From Syntrophomonadaceae bacterium (lineage in GTDB: Bacteria > Bacillota > Syntrophomonadia > Syntrophomonadales > DTU052), in the NCBI GenBank assembly GCA_012729505.1, contig JAAYDA010000010.1, forward strand, positions 1 through 48,304: DNA of 48,304 nt, in the 5' to 3' direction. Of this stretch, positions 23,684-33,294 are shown piece after piece (the stretch's first letter is position 1; each line of letters opens with the position of its first letter). Position numbers and translations under genes: made by a program. Under the pieces are notes generated by a model that saw only the letters and a list, made by a program, of their open reading frames with translations, was not told where the DNA came from and did not search any database.

Positions 23684-25675
23684 TTGCATATTAGTTTGGC
23701 TGACAACGCAGGATTCTGTTATGGAGTTAAACGGGCTGTAGATCTGGCTCTGCAGGCAGCTACTGAAGAGGGGCCGTGGCACACATTGGGACCTCTGGTG
23801 CACAACCAAGGGGTAATCAGCTTTTTAAACGCCAAAGGTTTGGTATGTTGCGGCGAAGTCACAGAAATTATTGATGGTGGGGTCGTTATAAGAGCCCATG
23901 GTGTTCCTCCTTCAGTTTTAGGAGAGATCCAGAATCGAGGCTTAAAACTTGTGGACGGTACTTGTCCTACAGTAAAAAGAATTCAGGAACTGGCTCGGAA
24001 GCTGGTTGAAGAAAAGTACCAGCTCGTAGTGATAGGGGACAGAGAGCACCCCGAGGTTAAGGGGATTGTGGGTTGGTCCGGAGATAATATCCCAGTGGTT
24101 GCATCTCTGGAAGATGCCCAAGCCCTGCCGTTTTATCCAAGAATGGCGGTTATTTGTCAGACCACAAAGCGGGAAATGGAATATCTGCAAGTTCTACAAG
24201 AACTAATATCTCACGCTCAAGAGGTGAGGAGCTTTAACACCATATGCTCGGCCAGTTCAAAGCGGCAGGAATCAGCAGCCGCTTTGGCAAAAGAAGTTGA
24301 TGTTATGGTGGTGATTGGGGATCAGCAAAGTTCCAACACCAGATCCTTAGTTAAGAGTTGTGTCAATAATAATCCTCTGACGTATTTTATTGAGACTGCT
24401 GCAGAACTGAAGCGTGAATGGTTTGAGAATTGTAAGAGCGTTGGTGTAACTGCTGGTGCTTCCACTCCCGATTGGCATATTAAGGAGGTATTGAATTGGA
24501 TGTCAGAGCTGGAAATTAACGCAGCAAAAGATGAACAAGTTGTTTCCCCGGGGGGGGATCAGGAGGAGACCTTCGCTGAACTGGAAGCTCAGATGGCTGA
24601 ATCCATGATGGAAGTAGAAAAAGGTACGATTCTAACCGGGCGAGTCATTCAAGTAGGTCAGGACGAAGTAATGGTTGATGTAGGCGGTAAGTCTGAAGGA
24701 ATCATTCCCCTGCGGGAACTGTCGGTACACGATGTTAAATCTGCCAGTGATTTAGTCAGTGTTGGAGACGAATTTGAAGTAATGGTTCTACGCTGGGATG
24801 ATGACGGTACTATACTTGTCTCTAAACGCAGGGTTGATCAGGAGAAAGCACTTGATCTCCTGGAAAAAATTAACGCTGATGGAGAGACGGTGTCTGGCAC
24901 GGTGCTTAAAGCCGTAAAAGGCGGACTTCTGGTTGATGTAGGGGTTGTCGGTTTCTTGCCCGCTTCCCAGATCGAGGACGGGTTTGTCCGTGATATGGAA
25001 AAATACGTAGGCCAGGAATTGTCTTTGGAGATTCTTGAGTTCAACCGCGAAAAGAGAAAAGGTTCTCAGGTGGTGCTTTCGAGATCCCGGCTTCTTGACA
25101 AAGAAAAGCAGGCCCGGAAACAAAAATTCTGGGATGAAATAGCTGAAGGCCAGATTAGACAAGGTGTTGTTAAGAGAATAACTGATTATGGCGCTTTTAT
25201 TGATATTGGCGGATTTGATGGATTGTTGCATGTTTCGGAAATTGACCATTCCCGAGTATCCCGGCCGGAAGATGTTCTTAGTGAAGGTCAGGAAATTGAA
25301 GTTTACGTTTTGGGAGTTGATCCTGAAACCAGCCGGGTATCACTTAGCCGAAAGAAGATATTGCCCAGTCCCTGGCAGAAGGCTGAGGAAGATTTTCCGG
25401 TAGGGGAAATTGTTACCGGTAAGGTAGTTCGTCTGGCCCAATTTGGTGCTTTTATTGAACTGGCTTCCGGCATTGATGGACTGGTTCATATTTCTCAACT
25501 GGCGGATAGAAGAGTTGCCAAAACAGAAGATGTAGTTGAGATCGGGCAAGAGGTAAAGGTAAAAATTATAAGTGTTGATACTGAAGCCCGTCGGATCGGA
25601 TTAAGCATTAGAGAAGCGGATGCTGAAATGGAAAAAGAAGAAATTGCTGAATATCTGGACAATCAAGAGGAATGA
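23684..25675 (+). CDS. ispH: Fusion of 4-hydroxy-3-methylbut-2-enyl diphosphate reductase (IspH) and four S1 domains
   Basis: A 663-residue bifunctional protein. Residues 1-280 are IspH (LytB), the iron-sulfur enzyme making IPP and DMAPP from HMBPP; the cluster cysteines are in NAGFCYGVKRA, DGTCPTVKRI and NTICSASSKRQ. After an acidic linker (about 285-310) four S1 RNA-binding domains follow (KGTILTGRVIQVGQDEV, VSGTVLKAVKGGLLVDVG, IRQGVVKRITDYGAFIDIGG, VGEIVTGKVVRLAQFGAF), corresponding to ribosomal protein S1 (rpsA). This fusion is known in clostridia. TTG 23684 after GAGGTGA fits the family N-terminus; GTG 23675 and TTG 23648 are alternatives. A single S1 homologue here hints that it serves as the cell's S1, which is inference. 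Confidence 0.93.
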   Translation: MHISLADNAGFCYGVKRAVDLALQAATEEGPWHTLGPLVHNQGVISFLNAKGLVCCGEVTEIIDGGVVIRAHGVPPSVLGEIQNRGLKLVDGTCPTVKRIQELARKLVEEKYQLVVIGDREHPEVKGIVGWSGDNIPVVASLEDAQALPFYPRMAVICQTTKREMEYLQVLQELISHAQEVRSFNTICSASSKRQESAAALAKEVDVMVVIGDQQSSNTRSLVKSCVNNNPLTYFIETAAELKREWFENCKSVGVTAGASTPDWHIKEVLNWMSELEINAAKDEQVVSPGGDQEETFAELEAQMAESMMEVEKGTILTGRVIQVGQDEVMVDVGGKSEGIIPLRELSVHDVKSASDLVSVGDEFEVMVLRWDDDGTILVSKRRVDQEKALDLLEKINADGETVSGTVLKAVKGGLLVDVGVVGFLPASQIEDGFVRDMEKYVGQELSLEILEFNREKRKGSQVVLSRSRLLDKEKQARKQKFWDEIAEGQIRQGVVKRITDYGAFIDIGGFDGLLHVSEIDHSRVSRPEDVLSEGQEIEVYVLGVDPETSRVSLSRKKILPSPWQKAEEDFPVGEIVTGKVVRLAQFGAFIELASGIDGLVHISQLADRRVAKTEDVVEIGQEVKVKIISVDTEARRIGLSIREADAEMEKEEIAEYLDNQEE

Positions 25676-25716
25676 AGTATAAGCAAACCAGGAATGTGAA
25701 AGGAGGATAGCCAAAA

Positions 25717-25944
25717 ATGCCGTTTTTCGATTTCAAATGTGAAAAGTGTGGACACCAATTTAATAAGCGGGTTTCCAACGAGGATAAAGCCGCAGTAAAA
25801 TGCGAAAAATGTGGACATTCTCGGGTAATACAGATGTTATCCCCCTTTTATTCGTCCAGCCCCAAGACTTCCAGTGCCGGGAATCCTGGATTACCGGGAG
25901 GGTGTGCGGGATGCAGTCACTTCGGTTCCGGATGTGGCATGTAA
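25717..25944 (+). CDS. FmdB family zinc-ribbon protein
   Basis: A 75-residue small protein. The N-terminal zinc ribbon carries the pairs CEKCGH (about residues 8-13) and CEKCGH (about 28-33), as in the FmdB/putative regulatory family. The tail is rich in Ser and Gly with three further Cys (GGCAGCSHFGSGC). AAGGAGG precedes the ATG. The role of the family is uncertain; it is often next to unrelated metabolic genes. Confidence 0.88.
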   Translation: MPFFDFKCEKCGHQFNKRVSNEDKAAVKCEKCGHSRVIQMLSPFYSSSPKTSSAGNPGLPGGCAGCSHFGSGCGM

Positions 25945-25986
25945 AACTACCAGGAGCTTGTAATTAGTATGCTGAAGGTGATGCGG

Positions 25987-26577
25987 ATGAAATCCTCCAG
26001 TGTAGTGTTGGCCGGTGGGCGCAGTTCTCGAATGCGTTCCAACAAGGCATTTATTGAGATAAGAGGTCAAAGGATTATCGATAATATTCTAGGCAAGCTG
26101 TCGGGTGTATTCGATGAGATTGTTCTGGTCGCCAATGACCAGGACCTTTACAAGGAATATGCAAGTGATAAAATTCGCTTGGTGTCCGATATAATGCCGG
26201 GAAAAGGACCTCTTTCAGGTATTCATACCGGCCTTTCATATGCTAAACATGACCACGTTTTTACCGTGCCTTGTGATATGCCGTTTCTGAGCATGGATCT
26301 TGCTCTGCATATGATAGATGTAATCGGTACTCATCATGGGGTAGTGCCTCGTATCGACGGCTATTTCCAGCCTCTTTGCGCGGCCTATTCCAAGACTTGT
26401 CTGCCCATAATAGAAAACTCGTTGCATAAAGGTCATCTCAAGATTAGCGGGGTCTATGAGTTGTTGGATATTCTATATCTTGGTGAAGATGTGATCCGCA
26501 AATTCGGAGATCCTGACATTTTGTTTCAAAATATCAACAGCCGGGATGATCTTAACATGGCTGAAGTGATTGGATAA
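25987..26577 (+). CDS. mobA: Molybdenum cofactor guanylyltransferase (MobA-like)
   Basis: About 196 residues. The nucleotidyltransferase signature VVLAGGRSSRMRSNKAFIEI begins at residue 5, and VSDIMPGKGPLSGIHTGL and FTVPCDMPFLSMDLA (metal-binding Asp) follow. The fold is shared by several nucleotide-diphosphate-sugar transferases, so molybdenum guanylylation is likely but not certain; no other molybdopterin gene is near. ATG 25987 gives the usual N-terminus and follows GAAGGTG; ATG 25969 and 25981 are also in frame. It is in the same frame as fni, whose coding begins 13 bases after its stop. Confidence 0.82.
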   Translation: MKSSSVVLAGGRSSRMRSNKAFIEIRGQRIIDNILGKLSGVFDEIVLVANDQDLYKEYASDKIRLVSDIMPGKGPLSGIHTGLSYAKHDHVFTVPCDMPFLSMDLALHMIDVIGTHHGVVPRIDGYFQPLCAAYSKTCLPIIENSLHKGHLKISGVYELLDILYLGEDVIRKFGDPDILFQNINSRDDLNMAEVIG

Positions 26578-26589
26578 GAAGGTGGTCAC

Positions 26590-27657
26590 ATAAGGTACCA
26601 GCGTAAGAGAGAACACCTGACTATTGCGCACCAGCTAGGAAACAGCCATTATACCTATGGATTCGAAGATATTGTTTTGGTTCCCGACTCTCTTCCCGAA
26701 CTTAACCTGGAAGAAGTGGATACCACCATATCTTTTCTCGGCAAAGAATTGAGTTTGCCGTTGATAATCAATGCCATTACCGGAGGAGTGGACGAGGCTC
26801 TGGTTATAAATGGCAGTTTGGCCAGATTGGCCGCCCAGCATGGACTGGGTATGGCGGTGGGATCGCAGACTATTGCCTTGGATGATAATGAACTGGCAAA
26901 TAGTTTTAAGATAGTTAGAAAAGAAAATAGAGATGGATTAGTGTTGGCCAATATAGCGGCCAACGCTAAACCCCCCTTGGCATTGCAGGCTATTGAAATG
27001 ATAGAGGCGGACGGTCTGCAAATCCATCTGAATATACCTCAGGAATTGGCTATGAAGGAAGGGGATCGTGACTTTCGTGGCCTGCTTGATAACATAGCTG
27101 AATTAGCCAGAATTGCTCCTGTGCCGATTATTGCCAAAGAAGTTGGGTTTGGATTGAGCCGGGAAACATGTCAACGCTTATATGAGGCAGGAGTAAGGTT
27201 GTTTGATGTAGGAGGTCGGGGCGGTACGAATTTTATTGCTATTGAGCAGGCTCGTTCCGGCCTTTTTAACGATGATTTCATTTCCTGGGGATTGCCGACT
27301 CCGGCCTCAGTGGCAGAGTTAAGCTCTCTCCGTTTTCCCATTATTATAGTGGCCTCGGGAGGGATCCGAGGAGGTTTGGATGCGGCCAAAGCTATAGCTT
27401 TAGGGGCTGATATTGTAGGCGTAGCCGGTCATTTTCTTAAAATTTTGACAGAACAAGGCATGAATGCTCTAAGTGAAGAGATCAAAGTATTTCAATACCA
27501 TTTAAAATCATCTATGATGATGACCGGTGCCGCCAGCCTGGCCGATCTTAAAAGAATTCCCCTGGTAATTGGCGGAAATACTGCTCATTGGATTACTACC
27601 AGGGGTATTGATATATGTTCATGGGCATGTCGGACGGGGAGACAGGAAAACTCCTAG
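26590..27657 (+). CDS. fni: Isopentenyl-diphosphate delta-isomerase, type 2
   Basis: A 355-residue FMN-dependent IPP isomerase, cytoplasmic, linking with IspH in isoprenoid supply. Motifs: LPLIINAITGG, GLGMAVGSQTIAL, DGLQIHLNIPQE, KEVGFGLSRET, DVGGRGGTNFIAIEQ and ASGGIRGGLDAAKA. The homologous N-terminus, IRYQRKREHLTIAHQLGNSH, has no ATG, GTG or TTG. The frame opens only after the mobA stop, and the first standard start (TTG 26677) would remove that conserved part. AAGGTGG (26579-26585) lies before ATA at 26590. I place the start there, at a non-standard ATA. A sequencing error is the alternative. Confidence 0.88.
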   Translation: MRYQRKREHLTIAHQLGNSHYTYGFEDIVLVPDSLPELNLEEVDTTISFLGKELSLPLIINAITGGVDEALVINGSLARLAAQHGLGMAVGSQTIALDDNELANSFKIVRKENRDGLVLANIAANAKPPLALQAIEMIEADGLQIHLNIPQELAMKEGDRDFRGLLDNIAELARIAPVPIIAKEVGFGLSRETCQRLYEAGVRLFDVGGRGGTNFIAIEQARSGLFNDDFISWGLPTPASVAELSSLRFPIIIVASGGIRGGLDAAKAIALGADIVGVAGHFLKILTEQGMNALSEEIKVFQYHLKSSMMMTGAASLADLKRIPLVIGGNTAHWITTRGIDICSWACRTGRQENS

Positions 27658-27717
27658 ATTGAGGTCAGAACTTGTCAGAGGCAGAAATGCTTGCATCAAA
27701 ATAGAAGATGGTCGATT

Positions 27718-27754
27718 AGCCTGGCGGCTTGAAGAAAGCTGCCGGGCTTTTTTT
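27718..27754 (+). terminator. Rho-independent terminator after fni
   Basis: A 13-bp stem, AGCCTGGCGGCTT / AAGCTGCCGGGCT with two G-T pairs, loop GAAGA, then seven T (27748-27754). Placed 60 bp after the fni stop, it should end the upstream operon. Confidence 0.85.
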
Positions 27755-27854
27755 ATTCTTTGTTTTAAGCTCCTGTTAAAGTGCTATTATCCTGCATTAA
27801 TCTTTATCAGACCGGGGATTATATTCCTATCACGGGTGGAAAGGAAGAGATTTG

Positions 27855-28553
27855 ATGACATATCCGTTAGGGACCTTAGCCCTATTAGTTGTATCCATTC
27901 TCATTTATTTTGGCATCGGACATCGCGTATTAGACCGTTTACGACTCAGTGACCGGGCAGCCTTAGGGGTTATAGCAGCAATAATAGTGGGAAGCTTCAT
28001 CGACATTCCGGTTACCAGCCGTCTTACCGTAAATCTGGGAGGCATAGTGCCAATAATCCTTGCCATATATGTGTTGGCCGGTGCCGGGAAGACTTATGAG
28101 TGGGTCAGGGCTATTATTGCTGCCGGAGTCACTGCAGCAACTCTTTTTTTGGTGGGGCGGGTATTGGGTGCGGAACCTGAGCAGTTGTTTATCGACCCAA
28201 TGTACATTTACCCAATAGTAGCAGGGATTGCCGGGTATCTAGCCGGACGTTCCCGACGAGGCGCTTTTTTTGCTGCGGTAATGGGGGTATTTGCCTTGGA
28301 CATAGGTCATTTCTTTTGGTTGTATCGGACCGGTACAGCCGGGATGGTAAATCTGGGTGGAGGCGGGGTTTTTGATGCGTTGATTCTGTCGGGGATTTTA
28401 GCAGTTCTGTTAGCAGAAGGAGTTGGAGAAATCCTGGAAAGAATTCAGGGTGGGCCTGAGGTTGAGGGTCGTCCTGAAGAATTGGTCAGAAACTTGCGTG
28501 AACCGGAGCCTGCCCGCAAGCCAATACCGGAAAGGAAGGATGATGATGTATAA
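27855..28553 (+). CDS. DUF1614 family membrane protein
   Basis: A 232-residue protein with five or more membrane segments, starting PLGTLALLVVSILIYFGIGH. It carries DRAALGVIAAIIVGSFIDIP and TVNLGGIVPIILAIYVL, which I assign to DUF1614 (no known function), and VNLGGGGVFDALILSG. The C-terminal 35 residues are hydrophilic (DDDV end). ATG 27855 has AGGAAGAGA upstream. Its 3' end overlaps the spoIIP start by eight bases, tying the two in one unit. Confidence 0.7.
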   Translation: MTYPLGTLALLVVSILIYFGIGHRVLDRLRLSDRAALGVIAAIIVGSFIDIPVTSRLTVNLGGIVPIILAIYVLAGAGKTYEWVRAIIAAGVTAATLFLVGRVLGAEPEQLFIDPMYIYPIVAGIAGYLAGRSRRGAFFAAVMGVFALDIGHFFWLYRTGTAGMVNLGGGGVFDALILSGILAVLLAEGVGEILERIQGGPEVEGRPEELVRNLREPEPARKPIPERKDDDV

Positions 28554-29598
28554 GAAAAGTCTGACTTTAGCGGTGTTCCTTACTTGCCTGTTATGGTTAC
28601 AGGGAAGTGTGGCCCTGGGTGCCTATGAGCTTGAACGGACGGACGGAGGATATTACACCCTGATAGATAAAGAGGGTAATGTATTGACTAAAACTGCTCA
28701 TCAGGTTTATGAGGGTGACGAGTTCATCACCTCTGATAACCTTCGTTACAAAGTAACTGACATTAATGGAGATGACTGTTCATGTAAATATGTAGGCCGG
28801 GAGCAAATGCCTGTTATTGAGGAAAAGCCATCTGAAGCAACAGGTATTTTAGGATTGACTCCGGTTGTTGCTCGGAATCAAGGCACGGTAGGTATTTACT
28901 CGACTCACAGTGATGAGTCTTATGTCCCTACGGATGGGACCGAAAGTGTAGATGGCAGAGGAGGCATATATCAGGTTGGGGAAAAACTGCGTGAACGTCT
29001 GTCGTCAATGGGCATTAATGTTATTCTGGACAAGACTGTTCATAATCCTCATGATATCAACGCTTACAGCCGCTCTCGCCGCACAGCGTCCAGTCTGATG
29101 AGGAGGGGTGCCCTGGTCTTGATCGATGTTCATCGGGATGCGGTTCCAGCCGATGTTTATCAGACTACAGTCGAAGGTCAGAAGGTGACCAAAATAAAAC
29201 TGGTGGTAGGACAACAAAATCCTCATATGTCAGCGAATATGGAGTTTGCTAAAAAAGTTAAAGCTGTTCTTGATGAGAAATATCCGGGCTTGAGTGGCGG
29301 AATATTTGTCGGCAAAGGAAATTATAATCAAGACCTTACTCCCCGGGCGTTATTAATAGAAGTCGGTACCCATACCAATGCAAAGGACCAGGCTCAAAAT
29401 GGGGTTAAACTCTTTGCCGATACTATACCGACAGTAATGGGAATGGAAGATAATACGGACGGAGTCAAGGGTACTCCCATTGCTAATATAGGTTCAGGCG
29501 GAGGTCAGGGAAGCGATTGGAGTGCACTTATCTGGATACTGCTGGGGGTAGCTGTAATTTATGGAGTCTATGTGGCTATTAACAGAAGCAAGACTTGA
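28546..29598 (+). CDS. spoIIP: Stage II sporulation protein P
   Basis: A 350-residue peptidoglycan amidase/endopeptidase of engulfment, working with SpoIID and SpoIIM. A signal peptide or membrane anchor (LTLAVFLTCLLWLQGSVALG) starts the protein. The catalytic domain has zinc-binding residues visible in GIYSTHSDESY (His about 120), LIDVHRDAVP and LIEVGTHTNA (Glu about 271). A C-terminal membrane segment (ALIWILLGVAVIYGVYVA) is unusual, as B. subtilis SpoIIP is anchored only at the N-terminus. ATG 28540, 28543 and 28546 are consecutive; the last has the best spacing from GGAAGG. Sporulation genes of DUF3189 type follow. Confidence 0.92.
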   Translation: MYKKSLTLAVFLTCLLWLQGSVALGAYELERTDGGYYTLIDKEGNVLTKTAHQVYEGDEFITSDNLRYKVTDINGDDCSCKYVGREQMPVIEEKPSEATGILGLTPVVARNQGTVGIYSTHSDESYVPTDGTESVDGRGGIYQVGEKLRERLSSMGINVILDKTVHNPHDINAYSRSRRTASSLMRRGALVLIDVHRDAVPADVYQTTVEGQKVTKIKLVVGQQNPHMSANMEFAKKVKAVLDEKYPGLSGGIFVGKGNYNQDLTPRALLIEVGTHTNAKDQAQNGVKLFADTIPTVMGMEDNTDGVKGTPIANIGSGGGQGSDWSALIWILLGVAVIYGVYVAINRSKT

Positions 29599-29613
29599 TA
29601 AGAGGAGCTGGAG

Positions 29614-30066
29614 ATGAAAGTGATTTATCATTGCTTTGGCGGATCTCACTCCTCCGTGACGGCAGCTGCAATCCATCTCGGTATTTTACCGCCACATTCT
29701 GTTCCTGATACTCACCAATTGCTGAGCTTGCCCTATTATGATAAAACACCAGGGAATGAATACGGGAAAATCCGATTTGTAGGGGTTAGTTCAGATGGGC
29801 ACCAGGTTTATGTGTTGGGAAAGGAAAACCTGGGTGATCGGATGAACGAGATTTTTTATGAGATAGGCCGTCTGTTGGATCTGGATAATGAATTTGTAGC
29901 GGTGAATACCATGCCTAGTGTGAACATCTTCATGATGTTAGGGGGCTATCTGTCCCGGCGATTAGGTTTGGCGCGCCTGGGGCGTCCGATTCTGGTTTTC
30001 GGGACTCGTCTGGCCTTTCCGCGCTTAGTTGAGCAGGTCAAGGCAACCCAAATTAATATGACTTGA
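29614..30066 (+). CDS. DUF3189 family protein (first of pair)
   Basis: A 150-residue protein with the MKVIYHCFGGSHSSVTAAA start that marks DUF3189, a short, mostly clostridial family. A Ser/His-rich first strand and turn resemble nucleotide-binding folds, but no activity is known. The rest is mixed helix and strand with IFMMLGGYLSRRLGLARLG. ATG 29614 follows AGAGGAG. It is 15 bases after spoIIP and 13 before a second, divergent family member. Confidence 0.75.
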   Translation: MKVIYHCFGGSHSSVTAAAIHLGILPPHSVPDTHQLLSLPYYDKTPGNEYGKIRFVGVSSDGHQVYVLGKENLGDRMNEIFYEIGRLLDLDNEFVAVNTMPSVNIFMMLGGYLSRRLGLARLGRPILVFGTRLAFPRLVEQVKATQINMT

Positions 30067-30079
30067 GGGGAAGGCGAAT

Positions 30080-30547
30080 TTGATAATCGTTTTATTAGGA
30101 ACAACCGCAGTCCATCAAACCATGGTGGCTGCTTATCTTTATCTGAACAAGATCAATGAAGTTGACTTTGGCAGGATAGAGGGTTATGGAGATATTACTC
30201 TGGATGATGAAGGGGCTCCAATATTAATAGGCGCAGATGAAGCCGGCAACCAGGTGTATACAATGGGGATAGGCGGCAACATTGAAATTGGCTATCGGGC
30301 TATTACTGAATTTTTACAGGTTATGAGTGTTCCTGTTGATACCATGTTGGTTTATCCGGTTCGTATGCCTGGGGAGACAATTATTTGGCTGATTGCCAAA
30401 ATCAGTCGCATTCCCTGGGGAGTGGGATCTGTCCTGAATTTAAATATTACAAAACTGATCATCAATCGATGTATTGATTCAATTCATTCCACAACCGAGG
30501 ATTTACGTTTGCAGGTAGAAAACCGGCTGGGCACCGGACAACAGTGA
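30080..30547 (+). CDS. DUF3189 family protein (second of pair)
   Basis: A 155-residue protein related to the preceding one, with the start MIIVLLGTTAVHQTMVAAYL, an acidic loop and VYTMGIGGNIEIGYRAITEF. The two differ in sequence but share length and layout, so an old tandem duplication is likely. TTG 30080 follows GAGGGGAAGG. The SpoIIP-DUF3189 neighbourhood suggests a sporulation or envelope role, which is inference. Confidence 0.65.
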   Translation: MIIVLLGTTAVHQTMVAAYLYLNKINEVDFGRIEGYGDITLDDEGAPILIGADEAGNQVYTMGIGGNIEIGYRAITEFLQVMSVPVDTMLVYPVRMPGETIIWLIAKISRIPWGVGSVLNLNITKLIINRCIDSIHSTTEDLRLQVENRLGTGQQ

Positions 30548-30565
30548 TATTCTCCGGGGTGGTGC

Positions 30566-30594
30566 TTGACCACTCTTCTTGTTTGCAGGATAAT
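30566..30594 (+). promoter_or_regulatory. Sigma-A promoter before the DUF512 gene
   Basis: TTGACC at 30566-30571 and GATAAT at 30589-30594 with a 17-bp spacer fit the sigma-A consensus closely. Transcription should start near 30602, before TTG 30625. Confidence 0.6.
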
Positions 30595-30624
30595 GTCCAT
30601 ATCCTGACGACAGGGGTGCGGATA

Positions 30625-31971
30625 TTGATTACTAAAGGTGCAATTATTTCCGGGATTGACCCGGACAGCATTGGGGAAGAACTGGGTATTGAGCCGGGAG
30701 ATAGGGTGTTGTCCATAAATGGGCAGCCAATAAGAGATATTCTCGACTACAGATTTATGGTTGATGACAATCAGTTGGAAATTGAGCTGCAAAAAGTCAA
30801 TGGTGAGTATTGGACTCTGGAAATAGATAAAAACTTTGAAGAAAACCTCGGCCTGCAATTTGAGCAAGTTATATTCGATCGAATAAAACCGTGTATCAAC
30901 AAGTGTATGTTTTGTTTTGTTGATCAGCTTCCAGCTGGAATGAGGAACAGCCTTTACCTGAAAGATGATGACTTTCGACTTTCGTTTCTTTTCGGTAATT
31001 TTATCAGTCTGACTAATTTAACCTCCCGTGACTGGGATAAAATCCTGGGGATGCGGCTTAGCCCTCTGTACATTTCGGTTCACGCCACTGATCCGGATGT
31101 GAGGGAGCGAATGTTTGGTTCAAAAAAAGCACGATCAATTATAGAGGATCTGCACAGGCTGCATCGGCACAATATCCAGATACATACTCAGATCGTTCTA
31201 TGCCCCAAAATAAATGACGGCCACATCCTTGACCAGACTATTGCCGATTTAAGTGCTCTTTGGCCAACCCTTAAATCTATTGGGATAGTTCCGGTAGGAA
31301 TGACTCGTTATCGGGAACACCTGCCCGTTATTGATCCGGTTGGTGTCGAACAGGCTCAAGAGCTGATTAACAAAGTAAATGAGTGGCAGGCATCATTTCG
31401 CCAGACTCTTGGGGTTGGTTTGGTTTATCTGGCCGATGAATTTTACGTCAGAGCCGGACTGAATGTTCCTGCACCAGCCTATTATGATGACTATCCCCAG
31501 TTAGAAAACGGAATTGGTTTAATCACCTGCTTTCTGAATGAATTACATCTGGCTTTGGAAGATATGGATAATTCAATTGCAGCGTGCGGACCTTTTTATT
31601 TGGTCTGCGGTTATTCTGCGATTCCCATGTTTAACAGCGTGATCCGTATCTTGAGTGAAAAGGGAATAGAGCTTAGAATAATACCGGTGGAGAACCGTTC
31701 TTTTGGGGGCGGGGTTACTGTTACCGGATTGCTGACCGGAAAGGATATTGAGGTGGCTCTGGGGAATGACTTTATTGGAAAGACAGTCTTTTTATCTGAA
31801 GTTATGCTGCAAGATGATCGAATGACTTTCCTGGATGATATGACCGTAAGCCGTCTCGCGGAAAAATCAGGGGCCAGATTGCAGGTGGTTTCTCCCGGTG
31901 CTGCAGCCTTGCTTGAGCAAATTCGATTATATACTGCTGGTGATTATAAGGGGGAAGTAAAGAATGACTAA
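30625..31971 (+). CDS. Radical SAM protein of the DUF512 family
   Basis: A 448-residue protein. The N-terminus (residues 1-70) looks like a PDZ domain ([19 protein letters not shown]). A radical SAM domain follows with the cluster motif [12 protein letters not shown] (CxxxCxxC). The DUF512 C-terminus shows [10 protein letters not shown] and [17 protein letters not shown]. The family is widespread in clostridia, usually next to der, as here; its reaction is not established. TTG 30625 follows CAGGGG; GTG 30616 is an alternative, and an upstream frame to 30544 is less likely because the family begins near here. A sigma-A promoter lies upstream, and der overlaps its end by eight bases. Confidence 0.88.
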   Translation: MITKGAIISGIDPDSIGEELGIEPGDRVLSINGQPIRDILDYRFMVDDNQLEIELQKVNGEYWTLEIDKNFEENLGLQFEQVIFDRIKPCINKCMFCFVDQLPAGMRNSLYLKDDDFRLSFLFGNFISLTNLTSRDWDKILGMRLSPLYISVHATDPDVRERMFGSKKARSIIEDLHRLHRHNIQIHTQIVLCPKINDGHILDQTIADLSALWPTLKSIGIVPVGMTRYREHLPVIDPVGVEQAQELINKVNEWQASFRQTLGVGLVYLADEFYVRAGLNVPAPAYYDDYPQLENGIGLITCFLNELHLALEDMDNSIAACGPFYLVCGYSAIPMFNSVIRILSEKGIELRIIPVENRSFGGGVTVTGLLTGKDIEVALGNDFIGKTVFLSEVMLQDDRMTFLDDMTVSRLAEKSGARLQVVSPGAAALLEQIRLYTAGDYKGEVKND

Positions 31972-33289
31972 ACCTGTGGTAGCCATTGTGGGTCGACCCA
32001 ATGTGGGTAAATCCACCTTGTTTAATCGGCTGGCAGGAATGAGAAAAGCGATTGTAGAAGATATTCCCGGAATAACCCGGGACAGGATCTATGAACATTC
32101 AGAATGGTCAGGATATGAATTTATCATTATTGACACCGGCGGAATTATTAGCAATGATCAGGGTCAGTTAGCTGTAGAAATAAAAAGACAGGCCGAGATT
32201 GCTATAGATGAAGCTGATGTTATCGTTATGGTGGTGGATGCCCGGGAAGGATTGACTACCGAGGACGAGATGATTGCGGATATATTAAGACGCAGTGCCA
32301 AGCCGGTGGTTCTGGTGGCAAATAAAGTTGAAGATTTTCGTAGTCCTCATCAGCTCTATGAGTTTTACCAGCTTGGCTTAAATGACCCGATTCCGATATC
32401 GGCGGCCCATGGTCTCAACACCAATGATTTTCTGGATGAGGTAATATCATATTTCCCCGATGATCAAGAACAATCAGATGAAGAAGGCCTTTCAACCCGA
32501 ATAGCAGTTGTAGGTCGTCCCAATGTGGGCAAATCATCTCTCGTCAATGCGATTTTAGGGGAAGAACGGGTGATAGTCAGCGATATTCCCGGTACCACCC
32601 GAGACGCGATAGATTCGCACTTTGACTTCGGAGACAACCACTATGTTTTGGTGGATACAGCGGGAATCCGCAAAAAAACCAGAATTAAAGAAGCCACCGA
32701 GAGATACAGTGTGATTAGAGCCCTCAAGGCAGCTGAGCGAGCCGAAGTGGTATTGATAGTAATCGATGCTACCGAAGGCGTGACCGAGCAAGATCAGAGG
32801 ATTGCGGGTTATGTGCATGAACAGGGGAGGGCCTCTATTATTGTTGTGAATAAATGGGATCTGGTTGCCAAGGACGCCAAAACCATGCAGTCTTTTGATA
32901 AGGATATTCGGGAAGAATTAAAATTTCTTGCTTATTCACCAATTCTTTATGTATCGGCATTGACCGGCAAACGAGTGCCTAAGATCCTGGAATTGGTAGA
33001 TTTTATCGCTGAGCAGCACCATAGGAAAATTACCACTTCCGATCTGAATCAAGTAATAAATGAAGCCATGATGCTTAATCCTCCCCCGGGGGCGGGGAAG
33101 AAAAAACTTAAAGTGTTTTATGCTACTCAGATAAAGACCGGTCCCCCCACCTTCGTGCTTTTTGTTAACGATGATGATTTGATGCATTTTTCCTATCTTA
33201 GGTATCTGGAAAACACTTTCAGGCAGACATTTGGATTTGAAGGATCCCCTGTCAGGTTCATACTGAGGAACCGATCAAGTAAGGAGTGA
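31964..33289 (+). CDS. der: GTPase Der (EngA)
   Basis: A 441-residue protein with two tandem GTPase domains and a C-terminal KH-like domain, essential for 50S ribosome assembly. The two P-loops are [13 protein letters not shown] and [13 protein letters not shown]. The G3 motifs are DTGG and DTAG, and the G4 motifs are NKVE and NKWD. Length is normal. Overlaps the DUF512 gene, and plsY and gpsA follow, a conserved clostridial order. Confidence 0.96.
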   Translation: MTKPVVAIVGRPNVGKSTLFNRLAGMRKAIVEDIPGITRDRIYEHSEWSGYEFIIIDTGGIISNDQGQLAVEIKRQAEIAIDEADVIVMVVDAREGLTTEDEMIADILRRSAKPVVLVANKVEDFRSPHQLYEFYQLGLNDPIPISAAHGLNTNDFLDEVISYFPDDQEQSDEEGLSTRIAVVGRPNVGKSSLVNAILGEERVIVSDIPGTTRDAIDSHFDFGDNHYVLVDTAGIRKKTRIKEATERYSVIRALKAAERAEVVLIVIDATEGVTEQDQRIAGYVHEQGRASIIVVNKWDLVAKDAKTMQSFDKDIREELKFLAYSPILYVSALTGKRVPKILELVDFIAEQHHRKITTSDLNQVINEAMMLNPPPGAGKKKLKVFYATQIKTGPPTFVLFVNDDDLMHFSYLRYLENTFRQTFGFEGSPVRFILRNRSSKE

Positions 33290-33294
33290 TAGGA

